Shown: piece by piece, positions 36,659-45,805 of the stretch | Position numbering within the stretch: the first letter of the stretch is position 1 | How the letters are laid out: each line of letters starts with the position of its first letter | Source: a virus | Length of the DNA: 64,000 nucleotides | IMG/VR virus record: IMGVR_UViG_3300032285_001888 | Coordinates: 1 to 64,000 of that record | Strand: one strand, 5' to 3' | Translations under genes and position numbers: made by a program | Notes under the pieces: generated by a model | What the model was told of the DNA's origin: nothing | Database searches by the model: none | The model's input: only the letters and a program-made list of their open reading frames with translations

Positions 36659-38276
36659 AATCTTCATTATTAAAGTGTGTTTGTTTAAGATACTGGTAAT
36701 GACTAGGACATTTAGCCGCCGTAAGTTCATTTTGAACTTTTTTACGATTCCAATAATTTAATGTATTCTGCGTTAAATAACCAGTCTTGAGATGGGACGG
36801 AGTGATATATAAATCATCGTATAGATCTTTTTCCATGGAATATCTGTTAAGTGGAATTGTATGATTACCTACGAAAATATCAGGAATACCACCAGTATGA
36901 AATCCTAGCTCATGTTTTTGTAACATCGAACCTGCTAGCTCCGAAGACATTGTATGCAATTCTGCTAGTTGCTTATCAACCAATCTGTGTTCAACTTCTA
37001 CTTGTTCAGTAACATGTTTCCAGTAGGGAGTATCACGTCTTGAAGACATTGAGTAGTGGAGCGTAACAAAAACTTTAAAAGTTTTCATAGTCACATTGGC
37101 CATATAATTAAACCAATCTACGTGTATTTTATTAACTTGCTCATGCTCTAAAGTTTGATATAATAAAATCAACATTTCTTGCACACTATATAGGCCTGTG
37201 CTTTCTAACGGTTCGATAAATGCATAACTTAACCCAACTCCTACTACATTTTTTTCCCAACATTTATCGTGACATCCATTTTTAATTTTAACTAGTCTAA
37301 ATTCTAAGTTATCGGCACGATTAGGATCTAGATATGTCATCTTGTCGCTGTTAAGATATGCTTTATATTCTGCTAATGCATCTTCTTCACTAATAAATTT
37401 AGTGCTAAAAACATATCCGCTACCTATACGATGATATAACGGAATGTTCCATACCCAACCGTTGTTATAGGCTGTGCAATTGGTAACATTTTCCATCTCT
37501 AGTTCTTTATCATGATACGGCACATGACAAGTCCACGCACGATCATTTGGCAACCACTTGTTAAAACTTTCAAAAGGAACACCCATCGTCTGCTCTAGTA
37601 GCAATGATCTAAATCCAGAACAGTCGACAAATAAGTCTCCTTTGACGTGTTCACCGTTCTGTAGTACTAGATAGTCAATGTAACCGTCATCTTCTTTAAC
37701 AATATCAGTAATATGTTGTTTTATGTAGGTAACACCGTTAGGTATAGCAAATTTATCTTTTAGAAATATTCCAAATTTTGCCGCATCCATATGATATGCT
37801 ACATCATTCTTAAAACTATAATTTTCTAGTTTATGTTTTTTATTATCGCATATTTTATTATTGTAAATTAGTGGCATGCAACTATACATACACTCGTAGA
37901 AATCATTCCAGGGAGTTTCGGGATGTTTTAATTTTTTGTAGTACCAGTCATGTATTCCGTTGGTTGTATTCTTAATATCCTTAATGCCAAACGGATAATA
38001 AAATGCTTCGCCTTTTTTATAAAAATCTGTAAATTTAATGCTTAATTTATGAGTAGCATTACAGTGAGGCATCCAATCTTCATCCTCTAAATCTAGTAAA
38101 TGCAGAAATAAGTTCAATGTGCCCAGAGTCGATTCACCAACTCCTACTGTAGGGATATCAGGACTTTCTACTAGGGTGATTTCTTTAGAAGGAAATTTCT
38201 TAGAAAGCAAGGCCGCTGTCATCCATCCCGCACTTCCACCACCTACAATGACGATTTTTTCTATGGGTTTTTTCAT
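36657..38276 (-). CDS. Flavin-dependent (tryptophan) halogenase A (539 aa)
   Basis: Family members use FADH2, O2 and chloride or bromide to make hypohalous acid, which a Lys delivers to an aromatic substrate. Seen here: the FAD-binding GGGSAGW (residues 12-18), GVGEST (about 45-50) where PrnA has GVGEAT, the candidate catalytic Lys77 in NATHKLSIKF (aligned with PrnA Lys79), GWVWNIP (the WxWxIP halogenase motif), and FIEPLESTG with the Glu equivalent to PrnA Glu346. Length matches PrnA (~538 aa). The protein is a full-length paralogue of the 40048 product. Predicted active; the substrate could be free Trp, another indole/phenol, or a protein side chain. It is the last gene of the minus-strand operon and ends in a terminator. 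Confidence 0.9.
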   Translation of the reverse strand: MKKPIEKIVIVGGGSAGWMTAALLSKKFPSKEITLVESPDIPTVGVGESTLGTLNLFLHLLDLEDEDWMPHCNATHKLSIKFTDFYKKGEAFYYPFGIKDIKNTTNGIHDWYYKKLKHPETPWNDFYECMYSCMPLIYNNKICDNKKHKLENYSFKNDVAYHMDAAKFGIFLKDKFAIPNGVTYIKQHITDIVKEDDGYIDYLVLQNGEHVKGDLFVDCSGFRSLLLEQTMGVPFESFNKWLPNDRAWTCHVPYHDKELEMENVTNCTAYNNGWVWNIPLYHRIGSGYVFSTKFISEEDALAEYKAYLNSDKMTYLDPNRADNLEFRLVKIKNGCHDKCWEKNVVGVGLSYAFIEPLESTGLYSVQEMLILLYQTLEHEQVNKIHVDWFNYMANVTMKTFKVFVTLHYSMSSRRDTPYWKHVTEQVEVEHRLVDKQLAELHTMSSELAGSMLQKHELGFHTGGIPDIFVGNHTIPLNRYSMEKDLYDDLYITPSHLKTGYLTQNTLNYWNRKKVQNELTAAKCPSHYQYLKQTHFNNED

Positions 38277-38280
38277 TTTT

Positions 38281-39492
38281 TTATTCTTTAAAATAGTTAT
38301 AATTCAGTTTTTTATCAATAATCCTAAGATTAGTAGGACTAAAAAACCATGGTGTTCCCACTAACGGAGTTCCTTGCGCATCGTTTTTTTTGTATTCAGC
38401 TACTGTATCTGCAAACATTTTACTCTTATTTAATCTAGTGATAGCCTTATGCCTGGCAAAATTCCAAAACTTACTATCAAACATCGAGCCGCCGTGATAT
38501 AGATAAGATAACATATCTTCCAAGGATTTTGCCATTCCATCAAAATTAGTATTCATAAAGAATGAATCATATTTTTTTGTGTTTGATAAATGCTGGGCAA
38601 ACATATCAGCAATAGCTACGTAGCAAAATATAGAACTTGCACTTAAAGGTTCAAAAAATAAAGCTCTATTACCGTTAAGCAGTATCCGGCCATCCATTAT
38701 TTTTTTAGAGTAATAGGATTTAAACTTATATTCTATAACATCTTCTTTTTCAATTTTTTTAGAAAACATAGTTGACATTTCTGTCAACGCACTAGCATCA
38801 TCGGTTAGATCACTATTAAACAAATATCCATAAGTATGTCTAGTAGTCAATGGAATTCCAAATGTCCAACCATGCTCGGTTGCGATGTGTTCTGTATATA
38901 GTTCTAGTTCCGCTAGGTGTGGTGGAACACTATAGACAAAACATGTATTAACCGGAGAGCAATCGCTGATATGATAGTTTGTATAATCTGTTGGGAATCC
39001 TCTACAATCAATTACATAATCAAATTTTTCAATATTATCGTTTATTTTTATGTTAGCACAATTAAACCCATTTTCTATACTTTCAACTTTACCTTCTAAA
39101 ACTTTAAATTTTTTAGGCCATAAATCTTTAAATCTTTTAAATGCAAAATCTTTCAATTTAAAATTATTAAAATGTGCGGCAACACCGGCACCGAACAACG
39201 GATTAACCCAATCATGTTCTCGCCAGTTTATATATTTTGTTCCAAATTTAAAAGTGCCATCTAATTCTTTTAGATCTTCAACATGACTAAATTGCATTCC
39301 GGTTTGTAAGGCGGCTATAAAATTAGGATTAGTACTTTCACCTATACCTAAGATAGGTGTTTCCGGATCATACACAGACACAACGTCCCATTTGTTAGAT
39401 AACCAAGGCAACAGTACTGATAATGTAACGATTCCGGCGGATCCTACTCCAACAACTGCTAGTCGAAATTGTTTATTTGAACTCGGGACCAT
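38281..39492 (-). CDS. Compact halogenase-like flavoprotein B (403 aa)
   Basis: The N-terminus has the dinucleotide-binding pattern GVGSAG (residues 15-20) and GIGEST. GTFKFGTKYINW holds Lys82 at the position of the PrnA catalytic Lys. HGWTFGIP replaces the usual WxWxIP, with Phe in place of the second Trp. FFEPLSASS keeps the Glu of the EPLE(S/A)(T/S) motif. It is about 130 residues shorter than halogenases A and C, missing much of the substrate-side region between the Lys and the central domain. It may be an active halogenase with a small or open pocket, or another flavin monooxygenase of the same fold. It overlaps the oxygenase gene upstream by 20 nt. Confidence 0.75.
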   Translation of the reverse strand: MVPSSNKQFRLAVVGVGSAGIVTLSVLLPWLSNKWDVVSVYDPETPILGIGESTNPNFIAALQTGMQFSHVEDLKELDGTFKFGTKYINWREHDWVNPLFGAGVAAHFNNFKLKDFAFKRFKDLWPKKFKVLEGKVESIENGFNCANIKINDNIEKFDYVIDCRGFPTDYTNYHISDCSPVNTCFVYSVPPHLAELELYTEHIATEHGWTFGIPLTTRHTYGYLFNSDLTDDASALTEMSTMFSKKIEKEDVIEYKFKSYYSKKIMDGRILLNGNRALFFEPLSASSIFCYVAIADMFAQHLSNTKKYDSFFMNTNFDGMAKSLEDMLSYLYHGGSMFDSKFWNFARHKAITRLNKSKMFADTVAEYKKNDAQGTPLVGTPWFFSPTNLRIIDKKLNYNYFKE

Positions 39493-40048
39493 ATATCCAA
39501 CCTACAATAACATGCCTAGTTCCTTTAGTTACTGGAGTTACGCGATGTGTACAAAACGAAGGAAATATTGTAATGTATCCTTGCTTCCTTACCGTCGGAT
39601 CATTATGTGCCGGCATAAATTCTAAATCTCCGCCCTCGTACTCCGCTGGATCAGTTAACTGAATACTAAAGGATAATTTTCTGATATGAGTATCTTGTAT
39701 TAAATCAGTATGCCATATATAATGATCACCCCTATCTGCTGTATATTTAAAAACAAGAATAGGATCTTTTGAAAATAGACCGTCTAGGTGATATCTAAAT
39801 GTTTCAGAATTTGTTCTAAAAATAGACCTAAAGATATTATCCTCTAATTCTGTAGTTATTCCTGACCTAGAAAGAAGAACACTTCTGTGTTGTTTAGCAG
39901 TAATAAATTGACCAAACTTAAAAACCGTGCCCTCAATCCACCCAGATGATGATGCAATAATTTCATTACATTTTTCAACTGATAAAAATGGATATGTGAT
40001 AGCTCGAGGTAAAGGTTTCCTTGTAGCTAAGGGCTTGTCTACTATCAT
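39473..40048 (-). CDS. 2OG-Fe(II) oxygenase, PKHD/prolyl-hydroxylase type (191 aa)
   Basis: Non-haem iron enzymes of this type couple 2-oxoglutarate decarboxylation to hydroxylation. The metal triad is visible as His113-x-Asp115 (WHTDL) and His168 (FCTHRV), with Arg178 placed to bind 2-oxoglutarate. The segment QLTDPAEYEGGDLEF is typical of PKHD-type hydroxylases. Its start overlaps the stop of halogenase C by one base (TAATG) and its 3' end overlaps gene B, so it is translationally tied to both. Confidence 0.85.
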   Translation of the reverse strand: MIVDKPLATRKPLPRAITYPFLSVEKCNEIIASSSGWIEGTVFKFGQFITAKQHRSVLLSRSGITTELEDNIFRSIFRTNSETFRYHLDGLFSKDPILVFKYTADRGDHYIWHTDLIQDTHIRKLSFSIQLTDPAEYEGGDLEFMPAHNDPTVRKQGYITIFPSFCTHRVTPVTKGTRHVIVGWIYGPEFK

Positions 40049-41667
40049 TATTCTTTACCGGCGTATATATTATCTCGAAGATATTCATAATGTGACGGTG
40101 CTGTTTCTATTAGTGAATTAATATATTCTTTCTTTTGATCCCAATAATCTTGTGTTTGAGATGTAAAGAACTCAGGAGCCTGCCCATGACGTGCTTCAAT
40201 TAACTGTTTAACTATTGATAGTTGTGTTTTGCTTACAGGCAGAACATCCATGCCTACTAAAATATCAGGCATTCCACCCATACTTGCATCTCCTGGTAAA
40301 TGATGCATCTGAAGTAGTTTGACAGCAAGGTCACTACCGGCGGTAGGTATCTGATTAAAACTACGATCAAGCATTAGTGAATCCATCTCAATCTCTTCAG
40401 TTACATGTTGCCAGTAAGGAGTATCACGTCTTGACGAAAATACATAATGGTATGCTACAAAATTTCTAAAGCCATCCATAGTTAGATTACAAATATAGTT
40501 AAAGTGATCAACATGGATCTTATTAACTTGCTTGTTGCGCAGTGTTTCGCATAGTTTTAATAACATTTCTTGCACACTTAGCAAGCCTGTACTTTCTAAT
40601 GGTTCTACAAATGCATAACTTAGTCCAATTCCTACACAGTTTTTATGCCAAGCACGTTCATGTACTCCGTTTTTTATCTCAATGAGCCTGAATTCTAAGA
40701 ATTCAGACCTTATAGGATTAGGCAATCGCATTTTATCACTATTTAAATATGTCTTGTACTCTTCTAATGCCTGCTCTTTACTGATAAATTTATCACAGAA
40801 TACATAACCACTTCCTATTCTGTTGTACAGCGGGATATTCCACACCCAACCGTTATTAATAGCTGTACAGTTGGTAACATTTTCCATTTCTCTATTCTTA
40901 TCTGCATAGGGAATATGAGTCACCCATGCATGATTGTTAGGCAAGTGACTTGAATATGAATAGAACGGTACTCCCATTGTTTGTTCTAGTAGTAAAGATT
41001 TAAATCCTGTGCAGTCTATATACAGGTCGGCCTCCACTATATCCCCATTATCTAATTTTAATCCATTAATATAGCCGTCTTCTTCTAATAGTACACCTTC
41101 AATATTTGCACTAATATGGACTACTCCGTTAGGAATACACACTTTTTCTTTTAGAAATTCACCAAACAAGGTAGCATCCATATGATATGCACTATCGTTT
41201 TTCCAGCTGAAACCTGGAAGCTGTCCCTCTTTATTATCAAATATTTTACTTTGATAAATCATAGGCATTGAACTGTAAACACTTTCATAAAAATCATTTT
41301 TATCTAGATCTGGATTTAAGATCTTTTTAACATACCAGTCAGTTGCACCTTGCTGTGTATTTTGCAGATCTTTAACTCCAAACGGGTAATAAAAGGATTC
41401 GCCTTTTTCGTAAAAATCTGTAAATTTAATAGCTAATTTATAAGTGGCATTGCAGTAGGACATCCAATCTTCGTCTTTGAGTCCTAAAAGTCCAAGATAT
41501 TGATTGATTGTGCCTAGTGTTGACTCTCCTACTCCGATGATTGGAATATCGGGACTTTCGATAAGTGCCACTTCCATGTCCGGAAATTGAGTTGACAGCA
41601 TAGCCGCCGACATCCAGCCAGAACTTCCGCCACCGGCAATAATAATTCGTTTAATTGGTTTTTTCAT
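40048..41667 (-). CDS. Flavin-dependent (tryptophan) halogenase C (539 aa)
   Basis: Same length as halogenase A and alignable along its whole length without large gaps: GGGSSGW (12-18), GVGEST, Lys77 in NATYKLAIKF, GWVWNIPLYNRIGSGYVF, and FVEPLESTG. All motifs needed for chemistry are present. Divergence from A is concentrated in the C-terminal ~100 residues and in the 85-150 region, which may alter substrate choice. A late promoter and AAAGGA RBS precede it, giving this gene and the three downstream ones an independent start of transcription. Confidence 0.9.
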   Translation of the reverse strand: MKKPIKRIIIAGGGSSGWMSAAMLSTQFPDMEVALIESPDIPIIGVGESTLGTINQYLGLLGLKDEDWMSYCNATYKLAIKFTDFYEKGESFYYPFGVKDLQNTQQGATDWYVKKILNPDLDKNDFYESVYSSMPMIYQSKIFDNKEGQLPGFSWKNDSAYHMDATLFGEFLKEKVCIPNGVVHISANIEGVLLEEDGYINGLKLDNGDIVEADLYIDCTGFKSLLLEQTMGVPFYSYSSHLPNNHAWVTHIPYADKNREMENVTNCTAINNGWVWNIPLYNRIGSGYVFCDKFISKEQALEEYKTYLNSDKMRLPNPIRSEFLEFRLIEIKNGVHERAWHKNCVGIGLSYAFVEPLESTGLLSVQEMLLKLCETLRNKQVNKIHVDHFNYICNLTMDGFRNFVAYHYVFSSRRDTPYWQHVTEEIEMDSLMLDRSFNQIPTAGSDLAVKLLQMHHLPGDASMGGMPDILVGMDVLPVSKTQLSIVKQLIEARHGQAPEFFTSQTQDYWDQKKEYINSLIETAPSHYEYLRDNIYAGKE

Positions 41668-41690
41668 AGTTAGTCCTTTTAACCCTTTGG

Positions 41691-41698
41691 GTATTTAT
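41691..41698 (-). promoter_or_regulatory. Late promoter inside the halogenase operon (ATAAATAC)
   Basis: The plus strand reads GTATTTAT, i.e. ATAAATAC on the minus strand, in the only sizeable gap (40 nt) of the cluster. A small ACCC/GGGT hairpin and the RBS of halogenase C follow. Confidence 0.6.
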
Positions 41699-41707
41699 TG
41701 ATGTATT

Positions 41708-42343
41708 TTAAACGTAGACAACATTCTGGTTATCTCTAGAATCTCTAAAGTAGTCTCTATGAAAATTCCAAGATATTGAAATACGAGTACTGTCTGTCTT
41801 ATTTTCATTTACACAATGTTGCAACCATCCGGGGAATAAAACAATTTTACCTACTGCTGGTTTTACTTCTGCATATTTTTCTACCATATTTCCAAACGGA
41901 AATACTTCTTGTTGCAGCCACGGAACTGGATTCATTATACCAAAATCACCATCTTTTCCGGTAGTCTGAAAGTAGTAAGAACCGGATATAAGCGCATCTT
42001 GATGTTGATGCCAGTCTTGTTTTTCTCCCTTTGATGTTTTATTAATCCAGCTATGCCTTAGAGATACAGGAACAGGATGCCATGCCTGTGTCTTATCAAT
42101 GTATATCTTAAGATGTTTTTCAATATATGCCCTTAAATGCACTAGTTCAAAATCTTGTATTGTATTATGACGTGCTTTAATGTTAGTTTGAACACCATCA
42201 TTCCATCCTGGCGGATTTGAAAACGAATCAGTAGCCTCAATAAGTGGTAATTTCTTTTTAATCTCGTCTTGAATAAGGAAAATTTCTTGAGAAGTTCCTT
42301 GATGTTCATAGATTACGGTTGGGAACAGAGGTCTTATCGGCAT
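41708..42343 (-). CDS. 2OG-Fe(II) oxygenase, putative (211 aa)
   Basis: Starts MPIRPLFPTVIYEH, typical of the phage-associated 2OG oxygenase family often annotated TIGR02466. Metal ligands are His114-x-Asp116 in WHQHQD and His176 (WLQHCV), and Arg187 is in STRISISWNF. The segment VGKIVLFPGWLQH is the usual 'fPs.l.H' strand. The gene abuts the next upstream gene with no spacing. It is expected to be a soluble hydroxylase of unknown substrate. Confidence 0.85.
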   Translation of the reverse strand: MPIRPLFPTVIYEHQGTSQEIFLIQDEIKKKLPLIEATDSFSNPPGWNDGVQTNIKARHNTIQDFELVHLRAYIEKHLKIYIDKTQAWHPVPVSLRHSWINKTSKGEKQDWHQHQDALISGSYYFQTTGKDGDFGIMNPVPWLQQEVFPFGNMVEKYAEVKPAVGKIVLFPGWLQHCVNENKTDSTRISISWNFHRDYFRDSRDNQNVVYV

Positions 42344-43042
42344 TTATAGTCCCTTATCTTTTAAAAGTTTTTTGCGTTTAAAATACTGTCCGTTAAGGGT
42401 AAATGCTACCTGCCCTACTTGTTTGATATATTCATCCATAGAAACTGTGTGCATTTTAATATCGATATCAGATTCCGATAATGGTATTATGTGAGCTAGT
42501 TCTTTATTCAGCGGAATAGTTAGTTCCTTAGGATACATCACTTTTGGTATTAGTAAATTTACACTTGTAGTATGTTGATATTTGTAATCAACTACTCCGT
42601 TTACAACAAACGGTTTAAACTGATCGTCGTGCCAAAAACAATTAGTGTATAAAAAATTGACTCCAGTTTTTTCTTTAATTCTCCACGGGCTTACTAACTT
42701 TGCATGGAAATGATTTTTAAGAAAATCTTCGCCCCATTGTTTGGAATTATGCGCTTCGATAGAATCTTCTGGGAACCATTTTAATAATCCGCCTTCGGTT
42801 CCTAGCCAAATCTCTTCCCAGCTTTGTAAAATAAATCCAGTCCTGTATAAGGTCCCGACACCTGGGCATGTCTTCATAGTGCCGCGCATAGGTCCGTTAT
42901 GCTTTACTGTAGGTGGCAAGTTTTTCCAGAAGGGGGGTAATCTTTCTTCAGCATGCAATATAGGAAATAACTTTTCCACGTCTGGAACATGTGTAAAACA
43001 ATCTAACACTATCTTGGGTTTTTTAAGAAAAAATGAAAACAT
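42344..43042 (-). CDS. Unknown protein, paralogous family member 1 (232 aa)
   Basis: First and most divergent of three adjacent paralogues. Shared pattern: 'fPil.aeerlPpfWk' near residue 30, 'KTCPGVGTLYRTGFIL' near 60, 'SPWRI' near 118, an aromatic-rich block FLYTNCFW, then NGVVDY. No catalytic motif that I know is visible. A relation to the DUF6065 family is possible from the general pattern but not verified. Location between oxygenases suggests a role in the same pathway, e.g. substrate binding. Confidence 0.55.
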   Translation of the reverse strand: MFSFFLKKPKIVLDCFTHVPDVEKLFPILHAEERLPPFWKNLPPTVKHNGPMRGTMKTCPGVGTLYRTGFILQSWEEIWLGTEGGLLKWFPEDSIEAHNSKQWGEDFLKNHFHAKLVSPWRIKEKTGVNFLYTNCFWHDDQFKPFVVNGVVDYKYQHTTSVNLLIPKVMYPKELTIPLNKELAHIIPLSESDIDIKMHTVSMDEYIKQVGQVAFTLNGQYFKRKKLLKDKGL

Positions 43043-43046
43043 CGAA

Positions 43047-43748
43047 TTACCTATAAGTTTTTTTTGTATGCATCAGCTGTGCGTATAGACCAGACCAATA
43101 AGTACCGAGTCTATATTTAAAACTAGATTTGTTTATTTCATCGCTCCTGAACCCAGACGACATTTGCCAGTCTTCTCTTTTAAAAGGAAAAACAACCATC
43201 AAGGGGTCCCCCGGACTTATCATAAATTCTTCTTGTTTAACAAGACCAACAAATCCAATCGGTTCGTCATGTTTATCAGTATCAACCACTCCTGGGAATA
43301 GCGAATATTCTTTTCGCATATGATAAAATGGGTCGAATAACATACAACTGTAGCCAGGCGGAGTCTTAATATACCAGGGATTATTTAATTTTAGATAATG
43401 ATTCTTATACCCAGCATATTCAAATTGAGCTTGCCACCAGGGATGCTTGCTAATAACATCATTTGTATCTCTAGATCTAGTATCAAAGTCCTTGATAAAC
43501 CTAGGATCTATTTTTTGTTTTATTTGAACTTCATAAGATGCACGTATAATATAGCCGGTGGTCATGTAGTCTAATACAGGAACACATCTTTTAATGGTCG
43601 GAGTATGCGGTTTAGTATAGGGAGAAATCTCCGGAATCTCAATAGGAGTATCTTTGTACCATTCGGGTATCATTTTACCTGCCGGAAGAACCGGAAACAT
43701 TTCTAATGCTTCAACATCGGATGTAGTAAATTCTATTATATTAGTCAT
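43047..43748 (-). CDS. Unknown protein, paralogous family member 2 (233 aa)
   Basis: Close relative of the 43745 product. Shared signatures in order: FPVLPAGKMIPEWYKD, IKRCVPVLDYMTTGYIIRA, NPWYIKTPPGYSCMLFDPFY, PGVVDTDKHDEPIGFVG, SPGDPLMVVFPFKREDW. The conserved 'TPPGYSC' and 'PFKRxxW' motifs with invariant Asp-Thr-Asp suggest a ligand-binding or enzymatic pocket, but I cannot name a function. Its start overlaps the upstream gene's stop by 4 nt. Confidence 0.6.
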   Translation of the reverse strand: MTNIIEFTTSDVEALEMFPVLPAGKMIPEWYKDTPIEIPEISPYTKPHTPTIKRCVPVLDYMTTGYIIRASYEVQIKQKIDPRFIKDFDTRSRDTNDVISKHPWWQAQFEYAGYKNHYLKLNNPWYIKTPPGYSCMLFDPFYHMRKEYSLFPGVVDTDKHDEPIGFVGLVKQEEFMISPGDPLMVVFPFKREDWQMSSGFRSDEINKSSFKYRLGTYWSGLYAQLMHTKKTYR

Positions 43749-44500
43749 TTGAATTCTTTAGGAGTATGAAACATACGTTGATAAATGTTATACAAGTAAA
43801 ATTTTGATCGTTTTAAGATATCGCCAGATACAATTTCTGATTCCCATGTATCACGTTTAAATGGAATAATCTGTAATACTGGATCTCCTGCCACAAATCT
43901 TACCTCAGTGTCAGTGCCAGACATAAATCCCACCACAGGAATTTTTTCATTAAATTTGTCAGTATCAATTATTGCAGGCATTATATTAACATCTGTTCGG
44001 AAAAAATAATAAGGTTGCATGATTAGACAACTATATCCCGGCGGCGTTATTATAGACCAATCTAGTGTAAACTTAAAATAGTTTGCCGGACTTTTTTTAT
44101 CCTGCATCTTTGCCGGACACTCGGGATTAAAATATACATTAACCGGGTTACTTGAATGCAATCCCATTTCCTGTTCAGTTTTTACAAAACCTGTACCGGG
44201 TTCTCTTTGTTTATACTTTTCTTCAGTAGCACCAGCTTTAACTATAGTCATTTGCGGAACAAAATTAACAAGTTTTTCTTGTATTCGATTCTCATATCCA
44301 GCACGAAGGATGTATCCTGAATTTAATAAATCATCAACTGGCACACATGCACGTATGTTTCTGACAGCATTTTCATCAAACTTGTAAGATTGTCTCGGAC
44401 CTTGCAACCCAGTATACCATGAAGGTAGCATATCTTTAGCAGGAACAGGTGGCCAATGTTGTTTTAAAAGTTCATCGTCTGTTTTAAATTTAATTTTCAT
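43745..44500 (-). CDS. Unknown protein, paralogous family member 3 (251 aa)
   Basis: Same family as the two genes downstream: WPPVPAKDMLPSWY, IRACVPVDDLLNSGYILRA, DWSIITPPGYSCLIMQPYY, PAIIDTDKFNEKIPVVGF, AGDPVLQIIPFKRDTW. It has an extra ~20-residue Lys/Glu-rich insert near residues 90-130. Overlaps the upstream oxygenase gene by 4 nt. Three tandem copies held within an oxidative tailoring cluster point to a shared pathway role; function unknown. Confidence 0.6.
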   Translation of the reverse strand: MKIKFKTDDELLKQHWPPVPAKDMLPSWYTGLQGPRQSYKFDENAVRNIRACVPVDDLLNSGYILRAGYENRIQEKLVNFVPQMTIVKAGATEEKYKQREPGTGFVKTEQEMGLHSSNPVNVYFNPECPAKMQDKKSPANYFKFTLDWSIITPPGYSCLIMQPYYFFRTDVNIMPAIIDTDKFNEKIPVVGFMSGTDTEVRFVAGDPVLQIIPFKRDTWESEIVSGDILKRSKFYLYNIYQRMFHTPKEFK

Positions 44501-45093
44501 TCGGGCATCTCGTCAGCTTCTAACAACCAAGTTGTTAATATATATTTGTCTGTACTACCAATGGGGGGATTTCCTCTATGTGTGTGAGTCCAATCGGCCG
44601 GCCAAATTAATAATTTATTTTTTTTAGGTTTAATTCTAATATTTTGATATAAAAATTCAGTTTCGCCAGCATCGTCTATGTCGTTCATGTATAATTGTAC
44701 AACTAATCTACGCTTGGAGTCATCCTTTAAGGCTTCATAATGCCATTGATGAAACCCACCACCGGGTACAATTTTTTTCATTTTGATTTGCTCTGCTTTA
44801 AATGATAACTCTTGTAAAATACTAAATTTATCAGCGTATATAGGAATTATTTGCTTCCACAATACATCTAAGAAGTGGTTTATGTATTCGGGATGCAAGG
44901 TGTTAATTACCTTTGGATCTAAAAAATACAGTTGCTCATCGTCTTTCCAATGCTTTGGAATTTTATCTTGTTGATGTAGTTTTAAAGATGATATTTTATC
45001 ATAGTAGGCAATAACTTCGTTGAAGTATGTATTCTTAAAATAGTTTTCAAAAATACCGATAAAGCCAACGAATTCGTATTTTTCAAAATTCAT
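44497..45093 (-). CDS. 2OG-Fe(II) oxygenase, prolyl-hydroxylase-like (198 aa)
   Basis: The metal motif appears as His118-x-Glu120 (WHYE, an HxE variant of HxD) with a distal His at 170 or 172 (DWTHTHRG). A basic residue for 2-oxoglutarate may be Lys183. GETEFLYQNIRIKPKKNKLL and WPADWTH follow the pattern of prolyl 4-hydroxylase-like proteins ('ggeT.F......v.P..G.lv.fP..w.H'). The HxE substitution may still bind Fe(II) as a carboxylate ligand. Confidence 0.75.
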   Translation of the reverse strand: MNFEKYEFVGFIGIFENYFKNTYFNEVIAYYDKISSLKLHQQDKIPKHWKDDEQLYFLDPKVINTLHPEYINHFLDVLWKQIIPIYADKFSILQELSFKAEQIKMKKIVPGGGFHQWHYEALKDDSKRRLVVQLYMNDIDDAGETEFLYQNIRIKPKKNKLLIWPADWTHTHRGNPPIGSTDKYILTTWLLEADEMPE

Positions 45094-45788
45094 TTGACTA
45101 TCTCTGCTAATTTGACTCGGTAATTACCTGCAATCGATATTCTAACATCGTCAGAAGTATAAAACGGATGAACTTGATGATGCAGATCTGCAGGAAATAT
45201 ACAGATGCGACCTTCCCAAGACTTGTCTACGGGTAACGAAAAAATAGATTGCTTACCTAGAACATCTGGATAAATGAATTCAAATTGTGCAGATCTGTTT
45301 TTTATTAAATCAGGATTGGCTAAATTCTCTTGTTCGTCTTTGATATTATAGGGAACGTATGCCCAAATTACAAAACTATAAATTCCAGTATGGTTATGCA
45401 GGGGCATAAATTCTCCCGCACGTTGAAAATTTAGCCACATTCTTTCTAAGTCTAAGTTTATATCACTATTAGTTACATCCGTGGTGAAATTAAACATTTT
45501 ATTGAAGTAGTTATATTTAGATTCGTAAAAACTTACCAACTTTAATACTTCTTTATTCATGTCACTATATAAGTCTGGAGAAAAATAGTAATCGTCAGAA
45601 TATCCTGCTTTTTTCTTATGGAAGAATCTTAGCATGTCTTTAGCTTCTGCTGGGTCTTTTCCTTTATCGAGGAAATCCTGCCGCATTACTTCAACTTCTT
45701 TTTTGATCCGTTGGAACAAGAAGGGGTTTAGTTGGTCGACTAGAACTCCAACGTTTGGTAAATCTTGCATCATTGCTGTGGCACTCAT
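45090..45788 (-). CDS. 2OG-Fe(II) oxygenase-like protein (232 aa)
   Basis: FMPLHNHTGIYSFVIWAYVP (residues about 127-146) is a motif I recall from T4-like cyanophage oxygenase-like proteins. Here the usual HxD is HNH (His131-x-His133). FPADLHHQVHPF supplies the distal His (203 or 204) and DDVRISIAGNYR the Arg. With no clear carboxylate the metal site may resemble that of 2OG halogenases/variants or be altered; activity is less certain. It overlaps the next gene by 4 nt and is separated from halogenase D by 17 nt. Confidence 0.65.
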   Translation of the reverse strand: MSATAMMQDLPNVGVLVDQLNPFLFQRIKKEVEVMRQDFLDKGKDPAEAKDMLRFFHKKKAGYSDDYYFSPDLYSDMNKEVLKLVSFYESKYNYFNKMFNFTTDVTNSDINLDLERMWLNFQRAGEFMPLHNHTGIYSFVIWAYVPYNIKDEQENLANPDLIKNRSAQFEFIYPDVLGKQSIFSLPVDKSWEGRICIFPADLHHQVHPFYTSDDVRISIAGNYRVKLAEIVK

Positions 45789-45805
45789 AGCAATAATTAT
45801 CTAAT

